In this document: positions 8,822-16,349 of the stretch, one piece after another
Position numbering within the stretch: the stretch's first letter is position 1
Layout: each line of letters starts with the position of its first letter
Source of the DNA: Lachnospiraceae bacterium
Lineage (GTDB): Bacteria > Bacillota > Clostridia > Lachnospirales > Lachnospiraceae
Reading direction: 5' to 3'
NCBI GenBank assembly: GCA_030524705.1
Contig: JAUNGD010000002.1
Span: forward strand, 82,366 to 146,365
Length of the DNA: 64,000 bases
The notes under the pieces: model-generated
What the model was told of the DNA's origin: nothing
The model's database searches: none
What the model saw: the letters and a program-made list of their open reading frames with translations, nothing else
Position numbers and translations under genes: made by a program

Positions 8822-9904
8822 ATGGCAGATATTTTGGAATATAAGTGTCCCTGCTGCGGCGGTGCGATTGCCTTTGACAGCAGGATTCAGAAAATGAAAT
8901 GTCCGTACTGCGACACGGAGTTTGAGATGGATACTCTGAAGGAGTTCGAGGAGGAGTATCTGGATCGGGACGGCGATCCGCAGTGGGACGGAGACCGTGT
9001 GAAGCAGACCCGGCAGGAGATGGGGGACGAGGGCGGCAGCCTGGTTTCTTACATCTGCGAGTCCTGCGGCGGGGAGATCATCGGGGATCAGAATATGGCC
9101 TCATCGAGCTGTCCTTACTGCGGCAGCCCGGTGATTGTGATGAAGAAGCTGAGCGGCATGCTGAGGCCCGACGCGGTCATTCCCTTCAAGCTGGATAAAA
9201 AACAGGCAGAGGATCGTCTGAGAGATCATCTGAAGGGGAAGATCCTGCTTCCTTCTATGTTCAAATCAGAAAACAGGATCAAGGAAATCAAGGGCGTTTA
9301 CGTGCCGTTTTGGCTGTATGACTGTGAGGCACAGGCGGAGATACGGTGCAGGGCCACGAGAATACATAGCTGGGAGACGCCGGACTACCATTATACGGAG
9401 ACACAGCATTTTCTGGTGAGCCGGGGAGGAGATATCGGCTTTGACAAGGTGCCGGTGGATGCCTCCGTCAAGATGGATGATGCGCTGATGCAGTCGATCG
9501 AACCCTTTGATTACACAGAAGCCGTGGATTTTCAGACGGCATATCTGGCGGGCTATCTGGCGGATAAGTATGACCAGTCCTCCTCTGAGTGTGCGGTTTG
9601 CGCCAATCAGCGTGTGCGCCAGAGTACGGTGAACTCCTTTATGAGTACCATGCTGGGCTATGCGACCTGTGTTCCTGAGCATACAGATATCCGGCTGAAG
9701 CAGGGAAAGATCACATACGCGCTGCTTCCGGTATGGATCCTGAATACAATGTACAAGGGAGAGCTTTATACCTTCGCGATGAACGGCCAGACCGGGAAAT
9801 TCGTCGGGAATCTCCCTGCGGATAAGGGCAAGGCGTTTGGCATAGCAGGGGGCGTGTTTGCAGGCGTATTCCTGCTGACGCTGCTGATTACGATGCTGTT
9901 TTAG
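8822..9904 (+). CDS. Zinc-ribbon membrane protein (YdjG-like)
   Basis: A 360-residue protein. Two zinc ribbons lie at the N-terminus: CPCCGG...CPYC near residues 9-32 and CESCGG...CPYC near 78-101. A long soluble region follows (KEIKGVYVPFWLYD), and a single C-terminal membrane helix covers about 335-358 (GIAGGVFAGVFLLTLLITML). Such proteins are often mislabelled as PriA-helicase-like because of the ribbons; no helicase motif is present. The ATG at 8822 is favoured over the GTG at 8819 because GGAGG then sits six bases away. It follows the YdjI-like gene by 49 bases and precedes the TPM gene by 12, so it is in the same operon. Confidence 0.7.
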   Translation: MADILEYKCPCCGGAIAFDSRIQKMKCPYCDTEFEMDTLKEFEEEYLDRDGDPQWDGDRVKQTRQEMGDEGGSLVSYICESCGGEIIGDQNMASSSCPYCGSPVIVMKKLSGMLRPDAVIPFKLDKKQAEDRLRDHLKGKILLPSMFKSENRIKEIKGVYVPFWLYDCEAQAEIRCRATRIHSWETPDYHYTETQHFLVSRGGDIGFDKVPVDASVKMDDALMQSIEPFDYTEAVDFQTAYLAGYLADKYDQSSSECAVCANQRVRQSTVNSFMSTMLGYATCVPEHTDIRLKQGKITYALLPVWILNTMYKGELYTFAMNGQTGKFVGNLPADKGKAFGIAGGVFAGVFLLTLLITMLF

Positions 9905-9916
9905 GAGGGACGGAGG

Positions 9917-10744
9917 ATGACAAGACAAAAAAGAAAGCTGTTTTCAGGTCTGCTTTTCGTTCTGACTGCCTGGATGATGCTGTGCACGGGAATGACGGCC
10001 TCTGCCGCCAATACACAGAAAATCGTGGATATGGCGGATCTGCTGGAGGAGGAAGAGGAAGAGAAGCTGCAGAAACAGCTGTCAGGGATTGCGGAAAAAT
10101 ATCAGTGCGATGTGGCGGTGGTCACGACGGATTCCTGCGGCGGCAAAAGCCCGCAGGATTATACGGATGACTATTATGAAGAAAACGGATACGGATACGG
10201 GGCCGATTACGACGGTATTATGCTGATGGTCAGCATGGGTGAGCGGAAGTTCCATCTTGCCACTCAGGGAAAGGCCATTGATATATTTACCGGATACGGC
10301 CTGCAAAAAATAGATGACCTGATTTCCGGCAAGCTCTCTGACGGGAAATACTATGCGGCATTTAAGAAATTCGGAGATCTGACGGAGGAATTTATTCTTG
10401 AAGCAGAGAAGGGAACGCCCTTTGACGTCCGCCATGAATATAAGGAGCGTATGGGGATCGGCCCGCGTCTGCTGATCGCTTTGGCAGCCGGACTCCTCGT
10501 GGCCGGGACTGTTCTGTTTGTGCTGCTCCGGCAGCTGAAATCGGTGGGAATAGAAAAAACTGCCCAGGAATATGTACGGGAGGGCAGCTTCCGGGTGACC
10601 CGTCAGAGAGACATTTTTCTTTATCGTACAGTTTCAAAGATGAAAAAAGAAAAGCCGGAGAGCGGCGGAGGCGGAGGGGGCGGTTCCATGACCCATACGA
10701 CCTCCGGCGGCAGAAATGCCGGCGGGCATACAGGATCGTTTTAA
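9917..10744 (+). CDS. TPM-domain membrane protein (YdjH/YgcG-like)
   Basis: A 275-residue protein with an N-terminal signal or anchor (about residues 8-30, ending ASA), an extracellular TPM domain (about 33-165; VDMADLLEEEEEEKLQKQL, then QCDVAVVTTDSC and DYDGIMLMVSM), a membrane helix (about 185-205) and a cytoplasmic tail. The tail ends in a glycine stretch followed by SMTHTTSGGRNAGG, the Gly/Ser-rich end typical of this family. With the two upstream genes it forms a YdjI/G/H-like set thought to act at the membrane in envelope stress; the biochemical role of TPM domains is unsettled. Confidence 0.78.
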   Translation: MTRQKRKLFSGLLFVLTAWMMLCTGMTASAANTQKIVDMADLLEEEEEEKLQKQLSGIAEKYQCDVAVVTTDSCGGKSPQDYTDDYYEENGYGYGADYDGIMLMVSMGERKFHLATQGKAIDIFTGYGLQKIDDLISGKLSDGKYYAAFKKFGDLTEEFILEAEKGTPFDVRHEYKERMGIGPRLLIALAAGLLVAGTVLFVLLRQLKSVGIEKTAQEYVREGSFRVTRQRDIFLYRTVSKMKKEKPESGGGGGGGSMTHTTSGGRNAGGHTGSF

Positions 10745-10749
10745 TAGCG

Positions 10750-10779
10750 CTGGGTGATACTGTTTTTAGTATCACCCAG
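10750..10779. terminator. Strong hairpin between convergent genes, probably bidirectional terminator
   Basis: CTGGGTGATACT (10750-10761) pairs perfectly over 12 bp with AGTATCACCCAG (10768-10779), with a six-base loop. It lies between the YdjH-like gene and convergent nagA. T-runs are short on both sides. Confidence 0.65.
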
Positions 10780-10812
10780 TATTGTGTAATATATGGTTAT
10801 AAGATCCGGCTG

Positions 10813-11955
10813 CTATGCCTGTGCTTTTCCCCTGTGAAGGATCTGTGTGATCTTCAGTTCCTGATCCAGCAATACGATATTTGCATATTTGCCGGGAGTC
10901 AGGGTACCGTAGTCATTGGACATACCGATGGCCCGGGCGGGATTGACTGCGGCGCATTTAATGGCGCTGGCCAGGGGGATTCCCATTTTTTGGACTGCCG
11001 TGCGTACGCAGTCCATCAGATTGGTGACGGAGCCGGCAAGAGTTCCGTCCTCGAGAAGAGCAAAGCTGCCCTTTACGATCACCTTCTGTCCGCCCAGGTC
11101 GTATTCTCCGTCCTCCATACCTGCGGCCCGCATGCTGTCGCTGATCATGATAATGCGGTCGTCTCCGAATATTTTGAAGGTGGTGCGCACCACCGCCGGA
11201 TGGATGTGGACTCCGTCGCAGATCAGCTCTACCATACAGTTTTCATCGTCCGCTGCGGCGCCGATGGGGCCGGGGGCGCGGTGCGTGAAGGGCGGCATGG
11301 CGTTGTACAGGTGCGTCAGCTCGCTGGCGCCGCAGGAGAGGGCCTCCTTGGCGGTCTCATAATCCGCAGTAGTGTGGGCAAGAGAGATATTGATCTTTCC
11401 TGCATTTTCTTTTATGAATTCCATGGCGCCTTCTGTTTCAGGCGCCACTACCACGGTACGGATCTTATTTCCGGAAATATCCTGCAGGCGGTTCAGCATA
11501 CCGGTGTCTGCGGGATGAATATATTTCTCGTTCTGCGCTCCCTTTTTGGCGGTGCTGATAAAGGGGCCTTCCATATACAGCCCGCAGAAATCCGCGCCGT
11601 TCTCGCATGTAAAATCCTTTGCGGCCTCACAGATCGCTGAAAGCACCTCCTCGGACATCGTCATAGTAGCTGGGGTGATGGAGGTCACGCCCTGGCTCAG
11701 CTCATAGGAAGCTATCGTGCGGAAAGCGTCTGCTGTACCGTCGCAGCAGTCGGCCCCCATACATCCGTGAAAATGGATATCTGTCAGCCCGGGGATCACG
11801 TATGTATTCTGAGCGTCCAGGACGCATTCATCACCGGGCAGACCAGCGTATTCCGTCTCCGATACGATCCGCTCACCGGAGATATAGAGAGTTCCCGGTG
11901 CAAAGCTTCCTTCTTCCTGGAAGATCTGGCCGTTTATAATCCGTTGTTTATTCAT
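10813..11955 (-). CDS. nagA: N-acetylglucosamine-6-phosphate deacetylase
   Basis: NagA removes the acetyl group from GlcNAc-6-phosphate, giving glucosamine-6-phosphate for NagB. At 380 residues it has normal length. Amidohydrolase features are visible: the metal-binding HFHG after GLTDI near residue 60, the EGPF motif near 129 (LYMEGPFIS), LAHTTADY near 193, the THLYNAM motif near 215, and the catalytic DSMRAAG near 273. The start at 11955 has AGAGG upstream. It follows nagB by 21 bases on the minus strand and is co-transcribed with it. Confidence 0.95.
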   Translation of the reverse strand: MNKQRIINGQIFQEEGSFAPGTLYISGERIVSETEYAGLPGDECVLDAQNTYVIPGLTDIHFHGCMGADCCDGTADAFRTIASYELSQGVTSITPATMTMSEEVLSAICEAAKDFTCENGADFCGLYMEGPFISTAKKGAQNEKYIHPADTGMLNRLQDISGNKIRTVVVAPETEGAMEFIKENAGKINISLAHTTADYETAKEALSCGASELTHLYNAMPPFTHRAPGPIGAAADDENCMVELICDGVHIHPAVVRTTFKIFGDDRIIMISDSMRAAGMEDGEYDLGGQKVIVKGSFALLEDGTLAGSVTNLMDCVRTAVQKMGIPLASAIKCAAVNPARAIGMSNDYGTLTPGKYANIVLLDQELKITQILHRGKAQA

Positions 11956-11976
11956 ACGCGTAAAACCTCTGTATAT

Positions 11977-12714
11977 TTAAATAAGATCTGTACATTTTGA
12001 CAGAGCGGCTTCATCGGCTACGACGGAAACGTCATTGTGGAGCTGCAGAATAGATGCCGTAACCTGGGGCGTAATCGGGCCGAAGAAAGCTTCTCTTACA
12101 ATATCTGCTTTATCTTCACCGGAAATAAGAACCAGAATCTTGTGGGCAGACATGATCGTCTTGATACCCATGGTGTACGCCTGGCGCGGTACGTCGTTCT
12201 CAGACAGGAAGAATCTCATGTTTGCTTTGATGGTACGCTCAGAAAGCGTTACGCAGTGGGTCTCCTTTTCAAATGCGATGCCCGGCTCGTTAAAACCGAT
12301 ATGTCCGTTGTGGCCGAGGCCCAGGAGCTGGAGATCTACGCCGCCGACAGAATGGATGATCTCATTGTACTTTTTGCAGGCTTTATCACTGTCAGCTTCC
12401 GTGCCGTCCGGGAGGAAAGTTCTGCTCTTATCGATGTTTACCTTGCTGAACAGGTTTTCATTCATGAAGTAGTAGTAGCTCTGCTCGTTATCCTTTGGCA
12501 GGCCTTTGTATTCATCAAGATTGACTGTGGTAACTTTGGAGAAATCGAGATCTCCTTTGTTGTACCATTCTACCAGCTGCTTGTATGTTCCAATGGGGGT
12601 AGAACCGGTAGCGAGACCGAGAACGCAGTCAGGCTTCATGATCACCTGGGCAGAGATGATATTCGCAGCTTTGCGGCTCATATCGTTGTAATCCTTTGCT
12701 TTGTAAAATTTCAT
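11977..12714 (-). CDS. nagB: Glucosamine-6-phosphate deaminase
   Basis: NagB converts glucosamine-6-phosphate to fructose-6-phosphate and ammonia, feeding amino sugars into glycolysis. The product is 245 residues from the ATG at 12714, which has GGAGG eight bases upstream; a Met five codons earlier lacks a proper site. Motifs: LGLATGSTPIGTY (phosphate binding), TVNLDEYKGL with the catalytic Asp, and GLGHNGHIGFNEP carrying the active-site His. It leads the nagBA operon. Confidence 0.96.
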   Translation of the reverse strand: MKFYKAKDYNDMSRKAANIISAQVIMKPDCVLGLATGSTPIGTYKQLVEWYNKGDLDFSKVTTVNLDEYKGLPKDNEQSYYYFMNENLFSKVNIDKSRTFLPDGTEADSDKACKKYNEIIHSVGGVDLQLLGLGHNGHIGFNEPGIAFEKETHCVTLSERTIKANMRFFLSENDVPRQAYTMGIKTIMSAHKILVLISGEDKADIVREAFFGPITPQVTASILQLHNDVSVVADEAALSKCTDLI

Positions 12715-12763
12715 AAAAAGCACCTCCAATATTGTTATTATAGTGTGTTATTTCCATAAAGCT

Positions 12764-12792
12764 ACTATAGCATATTGCATATTTTGTTTCAA
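12764..12792 (-). promoter_or_regulatory. Sigma-A promoter of nagBA
   Basis: On the minus strand TTGAAA (12792-12787), 17 bases, TATAGT (12769-12764), about 50 bases before the nagB start. Confidence 0.7.
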
Positions 12793-12930
12793 TAGACGAA
12801 TAGTGCGAAAATTTGTACAAATAGATTCTGAAAGTAATTGCAGGAGGGAGCAAAAAATACTCACTTCACTGGCTCTTTGGTCTGATAGCGGATGATAGCT
12901 TTGCTGTCCGATAAAAGGAAAGTGTAAACA

Positions 12931-14205
12931 CTATAAATCACGAATATCCTTCCGCTGATAAAAAGCGAAGCTGAACAAAGAACCTAATATTCCGGTGCAT
13001 AAGAACATTACGGCCATGCCGCTTCCGGCCCCTTCACCAACCAGTTTCTGTAAAAACTGCGTAATCGGGTTTTGCGTAAGCATGAAGGGTTCAAACACAT
13101 AATCCGCCAATAAACCGCCAAGCAGAATTCCTAAGGGGATACTGCTGAACTGAACGGCATTTCTTACTGCAAAAATTCTTCCCTTCATATCTTCTGGAGT
13201 ATTTCGATATAAAATTACCAACTGTCCCGTATTGATAAACGGAATCGGTAAGCTTGCTGCCAGACCGGCAAGCGACCAGACAAATCTGTTTCTACCCAAT
13301 CCCATCATGATGTCTCCCAGCAGGAAAGATAACATTGCTGAAATATAAATCATCTTTGCACTGTTTGCTTTCACTTTTCCAGAAGAAACAATGAGCCCGC
13401 CTACGATTCCTCCGATTCCCATTACTGCGTTTACGATACCGAGGGTAACGCTGTCGTTTGCACTTCTTGAAAGAATCATCGGTGACAGGATATTCTCGTA
13501 GGTCAATCGAGAAAAGAAGCTCAAAACCGCCATTGTCATGATGACAAGGAAAATTCCGTTGTTCTGTCTGAGGTACTGAAAACCCTCTTTGCACCCGGTC
13601 AATACGGACTTCTTTTCAGCTTTTTGCGGGATATCATCAGGGATTTTCAACACAAAAAGCAATATCAGAAAAGCAAACAGAAAACTCGACAGATCAACTG
13701 CCAAAATCAGTTTCAGACCGCCCCACGCAAATAAAGAGGCGGCAAATACCGGAGACAAAACGGCAACAAGATTATCGGAAAAGGAATTCATTCCGCTTAC
13801 CTGCTCCAGCTTTTCTTTCGGCACCACTTTTCCAAGCGCAATATCCGACGCTGGATCCTGAAAAGCACCTGTAAGACCAATGATTAAATTTACCAGATAA
13901 ATATGCCATATCTGCAGGGCATTTCCGATGCTTAAGCAAAGAACTGCCAGAGAACAAACTGCAGCGATACTATCCGATACCAACATAATCTTCTTCTTGC
14001 TATGGTTATCAACAAAAGCTCCAACAAACAAGCTCAGGATAATGTAAGGAAGGTAGTTAAAAAATGTCATAAGCGAAACTGTCATTGCAGTTCCTTTTTG
14101 CGTATATGCCCACAGAATCAATGCAAAGGCCGTCATAGAGCTGCCAAGCTGTGACAACGCCTGACTAAGCCAAAATATGATATATCTTTTAAAATTACGA
14201 TTCAT
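12931..14205 (-). CDS. MFS drug-efflux transporter
   Basis: A 424-residue major-facilitator protein with 12 predicted helices. It resembles the MefA/MFS_3 group of macrolide and other drug exporters: an N-terminal SQALSQLGSSMTAFAL helix, the loop motif FVDNHSKKKIM between helices 2 and 3, and the mid-protein region IPDDIPQKAEKK separating the two halves. The ATG at 14205 has AAGGAGAG eight bases upstream. It lies 315 bases downstream of an ABC-F gene on the same strand. The interval encodes a short leader peptide and interleaved stems, the usual arrangement for antibiotic-induced attenuation. The actual substrate cannot be read from the sequence. Confidence 0.85.
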   Translation of the reverse strand: MNRNFKRYIIFWLSQALSQLGSSMTAFALILWAYTQKGTAMTVSLMTFFNYLPYIILSLFVGAFVDNHSKKKIMLVSDSIAAVCSLAVLCLSIGNALQIWHIYLVNLIIGLTGAFQDPASDIALGKVVPKEKLEQVSGMNSFSDNLVAVLSPVFAASLFAWGGLKLILAVDLSSFLFAFLILLFVLKIPDDIPQKAEKKSVLTGCKEGFQYLRQNNGIFLVIMTMAVLSFFSRLTYENILSPMILSRSANDSVTLGIVNAVMGIGGIVGGLIVSSGKVKANSAKMIYISAMLSFLLGDIMMGLGRNRFVWSLAGLAASLPIPFINTGQLVILYRNTPEDMKGRIFAVRNAVQFSSIPLGILLGGLLADYVFEPFMLTQNPITQFLQKLVGEGAGSGMAVMFLCTGILGSLFSFAFYQRKDIRDL

Positions 14206-14217
14206 TGAATTTCTCTC

Positions 14218-14246
14218 CTTATAGATTAGCTAAAATATTCTATAAG
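14218..14246 (-). promoter_or_regulatory. Hairpin sequestering the ribosome site of the MFS gene
   Basis: On the minus strand CTTATAGA (14246-14239) pairs with TCTATAAG (14225-14218), eight perfect base pairs. The last bases of the second arm are the first bases of the Shine-Dalgarno sequence AAGGAGAG (14220-14213). Forming this stem would hinder ribosome binding. Confidence 0.5.
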
Positions 14247-14260
14247 TGCAAAATCCAATG

Positions 14261-14323
14261 TGGACGATTATATTCCATTCATCTCTGTGCAAGCATCGTC
14301 CAGTCACCAGATCCTGCACAGAG
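14261..14323 (-). promoter_or_regulatory. Interleaved attenuator stems of the MFS leader
   Basis: Reading the minus strand 5' to 3', segment 1 CTCTGTGCA (14323-14315) is complementary to segment 3 TGCACAGAG (14291-14283). Segment 2 TGGACGAT (14302-14295) is complementary to segment 4 ATCGTCCA (14268-14261). The 1:3 and 2:4 pairings interleave, so they compete or form a pseudoknot. Segments 1 to 3 lie inside the leader ORF, so a stalled ribosome would change which pairing forms. Confidence 0.55.
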
Positions 14324-14359
14324 AACGACATTTAGAAAAATCTTCATGTGGCACAACAT
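14279..14359 (-). CDS. Putative 26-residue leader peptide of the MFS efflux gene
   Basis: On the minus strand an ATG at 14359 opens a 27-codon frame (starts MLCHMKIFLN, ends TMLAQR) closed by TGA at 14281-14279. AGGGGTGAT just upstream is a good ribosome site. The frame covers attenuator segments 1 to 3 and stops about 70 bases before the efflux gene. The size and placement are those of regulatory leader peptides of Erm, ABC-F and MFS resistance genes. Translation is not proven; no homolog was searched. Confidence 0.5.
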   Translation of the reverse strand: MLCHMKIFLNVVLCAGSGDWTMLAQR

Positions 14360-14445
14360 GATATCACCCCTTTTCTCTATGTTATTTCCAAAGTGATGAT
14401 TTGAATTTCCCTGCAATTCAATCACTCTGGCTGATTATAAAGCTG

Positions 14446-14481
14446 AAGGGAGAAACTGCTTCTTTACGCAGCCTCTCCCTT
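14446..14481 (-). other. Hairpin after the ABC-F gene
   Basis: AAGGGAGA/TCTCCCTT and CTGC/GCAG arms form a 12-bp stem with a two-base internal mismatch and an 8-base loop, 40 bases beyond the ABC-F stop. No T-run follows on the minus strand, so it may protect the mRNA end rather than terminate. TTGAATT-N7-AATTCAA (14401-14421) is a further inverted repeat nearby. Confidence 0.4.
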
Positions 14482-14520
14482 GACTGTATCATTTATTTCG
14501 CATGGCTCGCAGCTTTCGTG

Positions 14521-16158
14521 TCAGTTATCCTCAGGTTTGCCCTCAGTGGTGTATACCTGACGCTTTCTTGCCATTTCATCGCTTTCGAGGTATTCGTCGT
14601 AGGTGGTGATCTTGTCGATCATCTTTCCGTTCGGCAGGATCTCCATAATACGGTTCGCGGTGGTCTGGACGATCTGGTGGTCTCTGGAGGAGAAGAGCAG
14701 TACGCCCGGGAATTTGATCATACCGTTGTTCAAGGCGGTGATGGACTCCATATCCAGATGGTTCGTCGGTTCGTCCAGCAGCAGGACGTTTGCACCGGAA
14801 ATCATCATCTTGGAGAGGAGACACCTGACGCGCTCGCCTCCTGAGAGGACTCTGAGCTTTTTGACGCCGTCGTCTCCTGCAAAGAGCATTCTTCCCAGGA
14901 AGCCCCGGACATAGGTGGCGTCCTTGATCTCGGAGAACTGGGTCAGCCAGTCCGCGATGGTCAGGTCGCTGTCAAATTCCTTCGTGCTGTCCTTGGGGAA
15001 GTATGCCTGGGAGGTGGTCACGCCCCATTTGTAGGTGCCTTCATCCGGCTCCATTTCTCCCATGAGAATCTGGAAGAAGGTGGTTTTTGCCAGCTCATTG
15101 CTGCCGACAAACGCTACCTTGTCGTTGTGTCCCAACGTGAAGGTGATATTGTCCAGCACCTTTACTCCGTCGATGGTCTTGGAAAGATTCTCCACCATAA
15201 GGACTTCGTTTCCGATCTCGCGGTTCGGACGGAAATCAATGTACGGATATTTGCGGCTGGAGGGCTTGATCTCATCAAGCTGAATTTTTTCCAGAGCACG
15301 CTTTCTGGAGGTCGCCTGCTTGGACTTGGAAGCATTTGCGGAGAAACGGGAGATGAACTCCTGCAGCTCCTTGATTTTCTCTTCCTTTTTCTTGTTGGCT
15401 TCCTTCATCTGCTTGATCAGAAGCTGGCTGGACTCATACCAGAAATCGTAGTTCCCGGCATAGAGTTGAATCTTGCCGTAGTCGATGTCCGCGATCTGGG
15501 TGCAGACCTTATTCAGAAAGTAACGGTCGTGGGAAACGACGATTACCGTGTTGTCAAAGTTGATCAGGAATTCCTCAAGCCAGCTGATGGCGTCGAGATC
15601 CAGATGGTTAGTGGGCTCATCGAGAAGCAGGATGTCAGGATTGCCGAACAGCGCCCGGGCAAGAAGCACCTTGACCTTTTCGTTGCCGTCCAGATCCTTC
15701 ATCAGTGAATAATGAAGAGAAGGATCGATGCCAAGACCGTTCAGGAGAGTGGCGGCATCAGACTCGGCCTCCCAGCCGTTCATCTCGGCGAATTCTCCTT
15801 CCAGTTCACTGGCCCGGATACCGTCTTCATCCGTGAACTCTTCTTTAGAGTAGATCGCTTCTTTTTCTTTCATGATATCATACAGCCTCTGATTTCCCAT
15901 GATGACCGTATCCAGAACGGGATATTCATCGTATTTGAAGTGGTCCTGCTCCAGGACGGAAAGACGCTGGCCCGGAGTCATGACAACGTCGCCCTTTGTG
16001 GTCTCAAGCTTACCGGAGAGGATCTTCAGGAAGGTGGATTTTCCGGCTCCGTTGGCGCCGATCAGGCCGTAGCAGTTGCCCTCGGTGAATTTGATGTTTA
16101 CATCCTCAAACAGAGCCTTTTTTCCGATTCTAAGAGTTACATTATTTGCACTAATCAT
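14521..16158 (-). CDS. ABC-F ribosome-associated ATPase with asymmetric ATP sites
   Basis: A 545-residue protein with two ABC domains and no membrane segment, joined by a basic linker (about 240-300; EANKKKEEKIKELQEF). It belongs to ABC-F (YkpA/YbiT-like), cytosolic proteins acting on the ribosome E site. Domain 1 has Walker A GANGAGKST, Walker B LLLDEPTNHLD and switch VVSHDRYF, but the signature reads LDGNEK instead of LSGGE. Domain 2 has a normal signature LSGGERVR but Walker A is GSNELAKTT and the switch is SSRDHQ. All deviations fall in the composite site formed by Walker A of domain 2 and the signature of domain 1. Antibiotic protection is possible but unproven; a housekeeping translation factor is equally likely. 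Confidence 0.9.
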   Translation of the reverse strand: MISANNVTLRIGKKALFEDVNIKFTEGNCYGLIGANGAGKSTFLKILSGKLETTKGDVVMTPGQRLSVLEQDHFKYDEYPVLDTVIMGNQRLYDIMKEKEAIYSKEEFTDEDGIRASELEGEFAEMNGWEAESDAATLLNGLGIDPSLHYSLMKDLDGNEKVKVLLARALFGNPDILLLDEPTNHLDLDAISWLEEFLINFDNTVIVVSHDRYFLNKVCTQIADIDYGKIQLYAGNYDFWYESSQLLIKQMKEANKKKEEKIKELQEFISRFSANASKSKQATSRKRALEKIQLDEIKPSSRKYPYIDFRPNREIGNEVLMVENLSKTIDGVKVLDNITFTLGHNDKVAFVGSNELAKTTFFQILMGEMEPDEGTYKWGVTTSQAYFPKDSTKEFDSDLTIADWLTQFSEIKDATYVRGFLGRMLFAGDDGVKKLRVLSGGERVRCLLSKMMISGANVLLLDEPTNHLDMESITALNNGMIKFPGVLLFSSRDHQIVQTTANRIMEILPNGKMIDKITTYDEYLESDEMARKRQVYTTEGKPEDN

Positions 16159-16286
16159 ATCATACCCTCATTTTATTTCTTTATTCCCACAGCACAGCAC
16201 ACCGGCGGACCTGCTGCGGGGGTAACTATATTGCAGCTGTATCCTATTTTACTGAAAAACGCGAAAAAAGCAAGGGGAAAATGGGG

Positions 16287-16315
16287 TTGCATTTGCGGAT
16301 CAGTTGCAGTAAGAT
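16287..16315 (+). promoter_or_regulatory. Sigma-A promoter of the MATE gene
   Basis: TTGCAT (16287-16292), 17 bases, TAAGAT (16310-16315). It diverges from the ABC-F gene. Confidence 0.55.
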
Positions 16316-16349
16316 ACTTTGGCAAATACAGAAAGGAAGGGAAAGTACA

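Noticed and set aside
8822-9904. PriA helicase-like protein
   Set aside because: The only similarity is zinc ribbons; no helicase motifs, and a C-terminal membrane helix is present.
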